This document shows positions 1 through 4,964 of a stretch of DNA of 8,008 bases, piece by piece (the first letter of the stretch is position 1; every line of letters starts with the position of its first letter). A program made the position numbers and the translations under genes. This DNA is from an uncultured Bacteroidota bacterium (lineage in GTDB: Bacteria > Bacteroidota > Bacteroidia > Bacteroidales > VadinHA17), in the NCBI GenBank assembly GCA_903865465.1, contig CAIPJU010000815.1, positions 1-8,008 on the forward strand, read 5' to 3'. The notes below the pieces were generated by a model. That model saw only the letters and a list, made by a program, of their open reading frames with translations, had not been told where the DNA came from and searched no databases.

Positions 1-371
1 ATCGCATCGACTTTGCCGATCGAAAGAGCAGAAAGACCTGTCCCCGGACAGTAGCCTCCCATGATAAATCCTGCGCCCATTATTATTCCGCCAATGATGG
101 AGGCTGAAACGTAAAATTCATTTACAAAAACCAGGTTGAGGTCGAGCAGGCCTAGGAAGCTTAATAATTGTGAGCCCACCAGGGCGACGATGGCGGCAGT
201 GAAGAATACCTTCACCACAGTTGTATCGTATCCGTAAAACATTCCTGCAAGTCTCCTGCTTGATGAGAATCCCGCCTGTTCAAGAGCAAATCCGAAGCCT
301 ATTCCAATGAGAAATGCTATCAGCAGATCGAGCCATTCAGGCATATTAATTAAAGATGAAATTGGTCCCAT
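1..371 (-). CDS. YeeE/YedE-family sulfur transport membrane protein, half-size (3' part outside window)
   Basis: The protein starts at ATG 371 (MGPISSLINMPEW) and runs off the left edge, so about 123 residues are visible and the C-terminus is missing. Hydrophobic segments lie at about residues 13-32, 50-68 and 80-100. Near residues 30-48 it carries the family signature LEQAGFSSSRRLAGMFYGYD. Near residues 103-114 it has the Cys motif GFIMGGYCPGTG, which resembles the cysteine motifs along the thiosulfate path of YeeE/TsuA-type inner-membrane transporters. An alternative start is ATG 344 (MPEWLDLL); I prefer 371 because MGP at the N-terminus is common in this small subfamily as I recall it. The gene lies downstream of the other half-size YeeE gene (560-1069) on the same strand, so the two probably form one two-chain transporter. 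The substrate (thiosulfate or another reduced sulfur compound) is inferred from the family and not visible in the sequence. Confidence 0.85.
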   Translation of the reverse strand, partial: MGPISSLINMPEWLDLLIAFLIGIGFGFALEQAGFSSSRRLAGMFYGYDTTVVKVFFTAAIVALVGSQLLSFLGLLDLNLVFVNEFYVSASIIGGIIMGAGFIMGGYCPGTGLSALSIGKVDA

Positions 372-402
372 GGTTTATATTAATTAGTCTTGAAGTTTAA
401 TA

Positions 403-493
403 GTTTAAGGTTTCAAGTTTCAAGTTTCAAGTTTCAAGTTTCAAGTATAAGGTTTGAGGTTTGAGGCTCAACTTCGAACTTCGAACTTCAAAC
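403..493. repeat. 13-unit array of 7-bp repeats with inverted orientation in the right part
   Basis: Thirteen heptamers follow each other in perfect 7-bp register: GTTTAAG, then GTTTCAA five times (410-444), GTATAAG, GTTTGAG twice (452-465), GCTCAAC (466-472), TTCGAAC twice (473-486) and TTCAAAC (487-493). The left units read GTTTSAR on the plus strand. The right units read the same way on the minus strand (GTTCGAA, GTTTGAA). The array is therefore a microsatellite-like string whose polarity flips at about position 466, and it could fold into an imperfect hairpin. It lies between the two YeeE genes and contains no gene. No terminator with a U-tract is visible in it. Confidence 0.85.
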
Positions 494-526
494 TTTTCCC
501 TGTGCTCTACACGTTACTCTCTCTAC

Positions 527-547
527 GCTCAACTCTCAACTCTCAAC
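527..547. repeat. Second block of 7-bp repeats (GCTCAAC, TCTCAAC, TCTCAAC)
   Basis: Three heptamers lie just past the stop codon of the upstream YeeE gene. The first unit, GCTCAAC, is identical to the switch unit at 466-472 of the larger array. On the minus strand the units read GTTGAGA/GTTGAGC, related to the GTTTGAG units of the main array. The block is out of 7-bp phase with the main array and is separated from it by 33 bp (494-526) of non-repetitive pyrimidine-rich sequence. Confidence 0.75.
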
Positions 548-559
548 TCTCCCCGCCTC

Positions 560-1069
560 CTAGATCCAGTTTTTCCTGAAGAACCAGGCAAACAGGTAGG
601 CCGAACCGAATATTGATACCATGGTCACAAATCCTGCGACCGAGAGTACCGCCATACCCGATAGTGCTGCGCCACTGGTACACCCCCTGGCAAGCTGCGC
701 TCCATAAACAAAGAACAGGCCGCCAAGGAAGGCGAATACCAGACGCCTTGTATTTGAAATTTTAGGTGATTTCTCAATTTTAAATTTCAGCCTTTTTGAA
801 ACAGCACCTGAAATAAATCCTCCTGCAATAACTCCGGCAATTTCCAGTACAAGCCAGTTCTTGAGAGGTTTCTTTCCATCTTCAAAATATTTACTGTAAA
901 AAACCGACTTGTCAGCATGACTCTTGTCAACAGCACCGACCACAGATACAACACAATACTTGAGTCCCCCGCTTGCCCCGAGCCCCCTTCCGGAAAGGAA
1001 CATTGAAAGCAGAAGTACAATACCAAGCAAAGTACCGGCCAGATATGGATTCATGTATTTATTCTTCAT
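560..1069 (-). CDS. YeeE/YedE-family sulfur transport membrane protein, half-size
   Basis: This is a polytopic inner-membrane protein of 169 residues if it starts at ATG 1069 (MKNKYMNPYLAGTLLGI). The open frame extends to a TTG at 1096, but family members typically begin close to the NPYLAG segment, so 1069 is preferred; ATG 1054 is also possible. Hydrophobic stretches lie at about residues 10-27, 74-91, 110-124 and 137-164. Visible signatures are SGRGLGASGG (about 26-35) and ARGCTSGAALSG (about 127-138). The Cys of GCTSG is the conserved family cysteine, which is thought to handle the reduced sulfur substrate during transport. Full-length YeeE/TsuA proteins contain two such halves; here the second half is the gene at 1-371. 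The gene lies downstream of the NOR-like operon but behind its terminator, so it probably has its own promoter. The closest visible box is the near-match TATCTTTTG at 1074-1082, too close to the start to be convincing. Confidence 0.88.
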   Translation of the reverse strand: MKNKYMNPYLAGTLLGIVLLLSMFLSGRGLGASGGLKYCVVSVVGAVDKSHADKSVFYSKYFEDGKKPLKNWLVLEIAGVIAGGFISGAVSKRLKFKIEKSPKISNTRRLVFAFLGGLFFVYGAQLARGCTSGAALSGMAVLSVAGFVTMVSIFGSAYLFAWFFRKNWI

Positions 1070-1232
1070 TTTATCAAAAGATAAATATTTAAACAATCCT
1101 TAAATATACAAAAATTGAGCGAGTTGTCCTCTTCGCAGAGAAACAGACGACAGAGTGTTTAGTTCGGATAGTTTTAAATACAAACATCCAAAGAATGCCT
1201 GGAGGTAATAAATAGTTTTGGAGGATGGTAAG
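1070..1232. other. Non-coding spacer upstream of the YeeE gene
   Basis: This spacer lies between the YeeE start and the terminator of the heme-copper operon. No convincing gene is present. It must hold the YeeE promoter unless transcription reads through the terminator. T-rich and AT-rich sequence near 1085-1115 (minus strand TTTTTG, then TATATTTA) is suggestive, but no exact TAnnTTTG box with proper spacing was found. Confidence 0.5.
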
Positions 1233-1261
1233 AAAAAAAGGAGGCCCCGATTGAGGCCTCC
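1233..1261 (-). terminator. Rho-independent terminator of the heme-copper oxidoreductase operon
   Basis: Read on the minus strand, the 7-bp GC-rich stem GGAGGCC (1261-1255) is followed by an 8-nt loop and the complementary arm GGCCTCC (1246-1240), then seven consecutive T (1239-1233). It begins 21 nt past the stop codon of the subunit I gene, the expected place for an intrinsic terminator. It separates this operon from the YeeE genes. The plus-strand reading has no matching U-tract, so the terminator acts in the minus direction. Confidence 0.92.
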
Positions 1262-1282
1262 CTGTTAATTTTATGGTTTGAT

Positions 1283-2902
1283 TCACGCCTGCGGTACCAG
1301 GTCTTTTGTCTTGTTTTTTGCCGGGGTGAAAATTCCTATTACTCCATTGAGTCCAACGCTCATTACAATGTTATAGAAAAATGCAATAAAGCCGATTAAG
1401 ATCAGTGTTCCGCAAATAGCAGCAAGGATCATCTGCCAGTTAAATTCGGCATTAATATAGAGAGTTCGTCTCATCATCCCTTTAAGTCCGGCCATCCCCA
1501 TGAATGCCCCCATGCCTACCCCTCCGATAAGATGGCACCAGAAGTGGATATTGACAAGTTTCTGGCTGTAGACTTTTGCACCATTGGTCAGGATCGGGAA
1601 CAGGATGTATATTGCTGAATAGAGGGTCATAGTTAAGCCCACCAGTATTGCAACGTGAACATGAGGACCGATTACCCACTGCGTATTGTGAAGAATTCTG
1701 TTAAGTCCCACATCAGCCTGCATTATACCTGCAGGTACAGCAAGTGCAAAACCCATCAGTCCGCCAAGCAGAAATTTAAGGGGATTAGTCATCTTAAGAG
1801 GCCGGGCGCTCCAGAGCGTTGCCAGTGCGATAAAGAATGCAAGTCCCTGGGTGATAAGTTCAAAGGCTGTGACCATTTCACCGGAAAGAACCTTAAGCAT
1901 TGCAGGCTGTGCCTGATCGGATAAAAGGTGATGCGACCATACGGTCCATGAAACAACCAGTTCAACAAGAAGCGCCGCCCGGGCTATGTTTTGCATGAAG
2001 AGTGGTTTGCCGCTTATCATCGTAGCCAGCAGATACCAGGTTCCTGCAACAAATATCAGAACAAGTCCGTCGGCCACCAGGTCGAGTCCCCACCAGAACC
2101 AGTTTTTGTACAGAAGTGCATCGATTGCACTGTGGCTCAGGTTGTGGCCAAAGATTGCAGCGATCATGTACACCAAAATGAGTACTCCGGTGAAAAGAAT
2201 TATTGCCGTATTAAGCGCAACGTCCACACTCCCCCTCGCAACTGCAGCAACAGGAAGTGGAACCAGGTGTTCTTTTTTGTTTTTTGTGAAGAGATTTCTG
2301 AAGCCAGTCACGCCAAGCGCTGATGCCAGAAGAGCTCCTGCAGGTTGCTTATCCCAGCCCTCCGGAGTATAAGTTATCGTCTTGAAGATGTTAATTACAA
2401 AAAATGCAGATCCTACCATTACCAGGGCTATGCCTGTAATGAAGAAAGTTCCTCCCCATACACTGAACTGGGTAAAGTCGGCTGGAAGTGGCCAGTAGAG
2501 TGTGTATAATGGTGCATAATGGCTTATAAAGCCTGCAAGCCAGAAGGTGAGGGTCCCGACTGTGATAAGGATAAATGTCCAGTTTCCCATTTTTATACTC
2601 CAGAGTGGTTTATTCATCAAAAAGGGTACAAGGAAAAGGAATGCACCGAAGACAATGGAATATGTGGATCCGAAAATACCAACAAGGGGGTGAGCCGTCA
2701 GGATAGCAAAAAACTGGGGTTCTGTTATAAAAGGAAGAGGCTTAACTTCATAAAGACGCATAAGCATGCCCTCTATCACAACAAATCCGAAGAAGATAAG
2801 CCCCACAACTACAAAACGAAGTGTCATTTTTTGCATAGGGGTGAGGGTTTCGGATTTGAAAAGACCCTCTTCACCGTTAATTAAGGTTTTTATAAAACTC
2901 AT
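1283..2902 (-). CDS. Heme-copper oxidoreductase catalytic subunit I, probable non-classical nitric oxide reductase
   Basis: A 539-residue integral membrane protein with about 12-13 hydrophobic helices. Heme-copper superfamily landmarks in order: H71 (TAHPLVGIFGS, low-spin heme ligand); H324-H325 (VWSHHLLS, the CuB/FeB His pair); H405-N406-T407 (LHNTQW); H414 and H416 (GPHVHVA, proximal ligand of the active-site heme and second low-spin heme ligand). The helix VI motif, GHPEVY in oxidases or HLWVEG in NorB, here reads LDLVADG: Asp274 sits where the first CuB/FeB His is expected, and Asp278 sits where oxidases have the cross-linked Tyr and NorB has Glu. This argues against an ordinary O2 reductase and for an alternative NO reductase (2 NO + 2 e- + 2 H+ to N2O), though the activity is inferred. 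The start ATG 2902 has a weak AGG upstream and lies 30 bp after the cupredoxin subunit stop, so the two are co-transcribed. It may be labelled cbb3-type subunit I by automatic tools, but no CcoO/CcoP partners are present. Confidence 0.85.
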   Translation of the reverse strand: MSFIKTLINGEEGLFKSETLTPMQKMTLRFVVVGLIFFGFVVIEGMLMRLYEVKPLPFITEPQFFAILTAHPLVGIFGSTYSIVFGAFLFLVPFLMNKPLWSIKMGNWTFILITVGTLTFWLAGFISHYAPLYTLYWPLPADFTQFSVWGGTFFITGIALVMVGSAFFVINIFKTITYTPEGWDKQPAGALLASALGVTGFRNLFTKNKKEHLVPLPVAAVARGSVDVALNTAIILFTGVLILVYMIAAIFGHNLSHSAIDALLYKNWFWWGLDLVADGLVLIFVAGTWYLLATMISGKPLFMQNIARAALLVELVVSWTVWSHHLLSDQAQPAMLKVLSGEMVTAFELITQGLAFFIALATLWSARPLKMTNPLKFLLGGLMGFALAVPAGIMQADVGLNRILHNTQWVIGPHVHVAILVGLTMTLYSAIYILFPILTNGAKVYSQKLVNIHFWCHLIGGVGMGAFMGMAGLKGMMRRTLYINAEFNWQMILAAICGTLILIGFIAFFYNIVMSVGLNGVIGIFTPAKNKTKDLVPQA

Positions 2903-2932
2903 AACCTGTAAATATTTAGTTTATAATTGGTT

Positions 2933-3493
2933 TTATTTCGCTGAACCGGCAGGTAATACCTGAACAACATCTTTCTTTATCATAAAGATCCCTTTTGGAC
3001 CGGAGTACTCCGTTGAACGGATTGAATAGACCCCTTCGCGGTCGAAATGCCATAATATATCATTCCGGTGACCGGGAACCACCTGCATCTGGAAAACCAT
3101 GCTGTTGTCGCCTCTGAAAAGGCCGAAACCGTAGGTGAGGTCTTCTGATTTTACATCAAAAAGTACCGTATCACCAACATTTATTATCAGCTTTTCGGAT
3201 GGCAGATTGAACTGATGATCTTTTACTGTTATTGCAAAGGTTTTGTCGGGTTTGTAATCAGACCTGTTCAAATCCATTGCTGCCCATGGTATTGTGTTGA
3301 AAGTAATGAGATGGAGTGAAACCCCAAGTATTGTGAGAAAACCCACAAACGTGTAGAAAAATGCCGGTTTTACTGCACTTTTCCCGGCACTTGTTACTCT
3401 TAACGCAAACCAGATGATTAGCAGAATTATAACAATACAATAAAGTGTGTATGCTACTGTCTGCCCTGTTAAAACCATTTTTGAGTCGACCAT
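2933..3493 (-). CDS. Subunit II-like membrane-anchored cupredoxin lacking the CuA site
   Basis: A 186-residue protein with two N-terminal transmembrane helices (about 12-32 and 45-65) and an exported cupredoxin domain (about 85-178), the layout of cytochrome oxidase subunit II. The canonical CuA motif C-x-E-x-C-G-x-x-H-x-x-M aligns without gaps to S160-T-E-Y-S164-G-P-K-G168-I-F-M171, and the upstream His of the HGFG motif is Tyr121 (TYGFGLF). Both Cys and both His ligands are thus replaced, while Glu162 and Met171 remain. The aromatic residue that takes electrons from cytochrome c is also missing from the DHQFNLPS segment. Quinol oxidases lost CuA in a similar way, so the complex probably takes electrons from quinol and not from cytochrome c (inference). 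The start ATG 3493 is preceded by a strong AAGGAGG. It sits 61 bp after rrf2 and 30 bp before the catalytic subunit, on the same strand. Confidence 0.87.
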   Translation of the reverse strand: MVDSKMVLTGQTVAYTLYCIVIILLIIWFALRVTSAGKSAVKPAFFYTFVGFLTILGVSLHLITFNTIPWAAMDLNRSDYKPDKTFAITVKDHQFNLPSEKLIINVGDTVLFDVKSEDLTYGFGLFRGDNSMVFQMQVVPGHRNDILWHFDREGVYSIRSTEYSGPKGIFMIKKDVVQVLPAGSAK

Positions 3494-3497
3494 ATAA

Positions 3498-3504
3498 CCT
3501 CCTT
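3498..3504 (-). promoter_or_regulatory. Strong Shine-Dalgarno site of the subunit II gene
   Basis: The minus strand reads AAGGAGG, then TTAT, then ATG 3493, a near-perfect anti-16S match with a short 4-nt spacing. Other starts in the window show no comparable site, as is usual in Bacteroidota, so this one stands out and fixes the start. Confidence 0.7.
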
Positions 3505-3518
3505 TTTTAAATTTAAAT

Positions 3519-3536
3519 TGATATAGAAATGTATCA
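3519..3536 (-). promoter_or_regulatory. Candidate promoter -7 box inside a dyad, upstream of the subunit II gene
   Basis: The minus strand has TACATTTC (3533-3526), one mismatch from the Bacteroidota -7 consensus TAnnTTTG, 32 nt upstream of ATG 3493. It lies inside a hyphenated inverted repeat: TGATA (3519-3523) and TATCA (3532-3536), separated by 8 bp. A repressor bound here could block the promoter, and the adjacent Rrf2 protein is the obvious candidate. No -33 TTTG was found at the right spacing, and five-base arms can occur by chance in AT-rich DNA. Confidence 0.3.
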
Positions 3537-3554
3537 TAATATTATAAAAAAATT

Positions 3555-3959
3555 TTAATCGCGTCTTCTGGAAATATCAGCTAATGATGTTTCTTTCAGT
3601 ACTTTGAGAATGCTGTTTCTTGTTGACTCCCATAAAGAGTGCATCGAGCACTGATTATTGAATGGGCATTCTTTAAATCCGAGTATGCACTGGTTCAAAC
3701 TTGCCAGCCCGTCAGTCGATTCGATTATGTCGGCAAGGTAGATTTCCTCTTTCTTCCTGCTGAAGATAAAACCTCCGCTTCGTCCCCTGACACTTCTAAT
3801 GAATCCGCTTTTTGAAAGATTCGACAATACCTGCCTTAGATAAGGATAGGGTATGTCGAGATTTTCATGAAGAATGGATGCCGATAACTGATCCTCTTCA
3901 TGGTTTGCCATATAACTAAGAATGTTCAGAGAATAGGATGCGGTTTTGCTGAAATTCAT
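3555..3959 (-). CDS. Rrf2-family transcriptional regulator, probable Fe-S NO/redox sensor (NsrR-like)
   Basis: A 134-residue cytoplasmic DNA-binding protein. The winged helix-turn-helix covers about residues 1-75: the N-terminal FSKTASYSLNILSYMA helix, the recognition helix around IPYPYLRQVLSNLSKSG, and the wing VRGRSGGFIFSR. Three cysteines, C91, C98 and C104 (QCILGFKECPFNNQC), match the three-Cys pattern that holds the Fe-S cluster in NsrR, IscR and RsrR-type members, here with C-x6-C-x5-C spacing. It is followed on the same strand, 61 bp later, by the heme-copper oxidoreductase genes. Rrf2 proteins next to NO reductase genes are commonly NsrR-type NO sensors, so control of this operon by NO is likely but inferred. 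ATG 3959 is the start, without a Shine-Dalgarno sequence. Its own promoter carries a palindrome over the -7 box, suggesting autoregulation. An IscR-like role is less likely because no isc/suf genes are present. Confidence 0.87.
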   Translation of the reverse strand: MNFSKTASYSLNILSYMANHEEDQLSASILHENLDIPYPYLRQVLSNLSKSGFIRSVRGRSGGFIFSRKKEEIYLADIIESTDGLASLNQCILGFKECPFNNQCSMHSLWESTRNSILKVLKETSLADISRRRD

Positions 3960-3981
3960 AAATGATATCTCGTTATAGCAT

Positions 3982-3995
3982 ATTTGACAAATTTA
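3982..3995 (-). promoter_or_regulatory. rrf2 promoter -7 box overlapped by a palindrome (candidate operator)
   Basis: The minus strand reads TAAATTTG (3995-3988), an exact match to the Bacteroidota -7 element TAnnTTTG, 28 nt upstream of ATG 3959. It overlaps the perfect 11-bp palindrome ATTTGACAAAT (3982-3992). Binding of the Rrf2 protein there would cover the promoter, a common autoregulatory arrangement. No TTTG was found at the -33 position. Confidence 0.45.
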
Positions 3996-4123
3996 TGAAT
4001 TAATTCGAAACCAGGAATTTTTATTGTTATTTTTTTCACAGAAAACTTAAATCGTCTGGAAATTCTGATTACTCAGGCCTGATGCCAAAAACCTTTTGCC
4101 GGATAAGTACGTTGAATTTTACC
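3996..4123. other. Divergent intergenic region between rrf2 and truA
   Basis: This AT-rich region separates two divergently transcribed genes and contains no supported gene or RNA. The only features seen are a short self-complementary CAGGCCTG (4074-4081), a T-rich run (about 4021-4036), and TTTTG at 4094-4098, which is 25 bp before the truA -7 box and too far to be a standard -33 element. Confidence 0.5.
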
Positions 4124-4131
4124 TACATTTG
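4124..4131 (+). promoter_or_regulatory. Candidate truA promoter -7 box
   Basis: TACATTTG matches the Bacteroidota -7 consensus TAnnTTTG exactly and ends 22 nt before the truA start codon. A TTTTG at 4094-4098 could serve as a -33 element only with an unusually long spacer of 25 bp, so the promoter is tentative. Confidence 0.4.
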
Positions 4132-4153
4132 CAAATTATATAATCATTGACTT

Positions 4154-4930
4154 ATGGGACGCTACAAGCTGACAATAGAATACGACGGGACAAGATATTC
4201 GGGATGGCAGATACAGAAGGGAGGCAAAACGATACAGGGCGAAATAGTAGATGCCTGCAGGGAGCTCTTTAAAGGCGAGGAGGTTGATCTGTTTGGGGCA
4301 GGACGAACCGATGGCGGAGTACATGCTATCGGTCAGGTTGCCCATCTGGGTGTTGAAACCGGACTCGATCTGCTAAGAATCAAATACGGTATTAATGATA
4401 GGCTGCCCCCTGATATCTGTATTGTAAATGTAGAAGAGGCACATCCGAAATTTCATGCCAGGCATGATGCCAGTGCACGTAGTTACATATATCAGATAAG
4501 CAAAAGGCGTACTGCTTTCGGAAAAAAATATGTGTGGTGGATAAAGGATAAGCTCGATGTAGGGCTAATGAACGAAACCGCTGAAAAATTTGTCGGATTA
4601 AAAGATTACAGGTATTTCACCGATGAGGATGCCGAACAGGTCTCAACAAAGACGGAGATCCTTCACGCCAAAATATATGAATTTGGTGATCTTCTTGTCT
4701 TCCATGTTGTTGGATCCCATTTCCTCTGGAAACAGGTAAGACGGATGACCGGAGTTCTTGCTGAGGTAGGCAGGGGCAAGCTTTCTCCTGCAGAAGTGGC
4801 ATCTTTCTTCAGGCTCAAAACTGATATACCTGCAAAACTTACTGCTCCGCCCAGTGGCTTGTTCCTCGAGAAGGTATATTACAGGAATGAAGAGGTAAGC
4901 TTTGAGGCAGTACCTCTTATCCATTTGTAA
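4154..4930 (+). CDS. truA: tRNA pseudouridine(38-40) synthase TruA
   Basis: A 258-residue cytoplasmic enzyme that isomerises uridine to pseudouridine at positions 38-40 of the tRNA anticodon arm. Key elements: the N-terminal strand RYKLTIEYDGTRYSGWQ; the catalytic motif GAGRTDGGVHA with the nucleophile Asp53 and Arg51; the FHARHDASARSYIYQI motif (100-115) with Tyr111, the equivalent of E. coli Tyr118; HFLWKQVRRMTGVLAEVG (189-206); and the C-terminal APPSGLFLEKVYY (231-243). The length is normal for the family. ATG 4154 is the start because the family's first strand begins right after it; no Shine-Dalgarno is visible. Slightly divergent positions are KDYRYFTDED (150-159), where most members have HDF-x-x-F, and STKTE (164-168) in place of the usual SP-x-R type segment, so it may be a diverged subgroup. 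It is the only plus-strand gene, and its 3' end faces the radical SAM gene 34 bp away. Confidence 0.93.
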   Translation: MGRYKLTIEYDGTRYSGWQIQKGGKTIQGEIVDACRELFKGEEVDLFGAGRTDGGVHAIGQVAHLGVETGLDLLRIKYGINDRLPPDICIVNVEEAHPKFHARHDASARSYIYQISKRRTAFGKKYVWWIKDKLDVGLMNETAEKFVGLKDYRYFTDEDAEQVSTKTEILHAKIYEFGDLLVFHVVGSHFLWKQVRRMTGVLAEVGRGKLSPAEVASFFRLKTDIPAKLTAPPSGLFLEKVYYRNEEVSFEAVPLIHL

Positions 4931-4964
4931 AACAACAAAATTAACTTCCGTTTAAATCTTCCTA

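Noticed and set aside
403..547. Possible CRISPR array or direct-repeat locus
   Set aside because: The repeat unit is 7 bp with no unique spacers and no cas genes; it is a microsatellite-like string.
1070..1096. Upstream extension of the YeeE gene to a TTG start at 1096
   Set aside because: It adds nine residues without family similarity, while ATG 1069 gives the usual N-terminus just before NPYLAG.
1089..1286. Small minus-strand open frame in the spacer before the YeeE gene
   Set aside because: It runs through the intrinsic terminator, has no recognisable features and no ribosome-binding site.
1655..2884. Several plus-strand open frames opposite the heme-copper subunit I gene
   Set aside because: They are antisense to a well-supported gene, rich in Cys, Lys and Ser as typical shadow frames, and resemble no family.
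1283..3493. Ordinary cbb3-type or aa3-type cytochrome c oxidase
   Set aside because: The GHPEVY motif and CuA ligands are absent, and no CcoO, CcoP or subunit III gene is near, so a standard O2 reductase reading is not supported.
3996..4123. Possible tRNA or small RNA between rrf2 and truA
   Set aside because: No cloverleaf, no GTTC-type T-loop and no strong hairpin with a U-tract was found.
4617..4924. Minus-strand open frames opposite truA
   Set aside because: They are fully antisense to truA codons and have no features of their own.
4931..4964. Bidirectional terminator between the convergent truA and radical SAM genes
   Set aside because: The 34-bp gap is AT-rich but shows no inverted repeat with a T-run in either direction.
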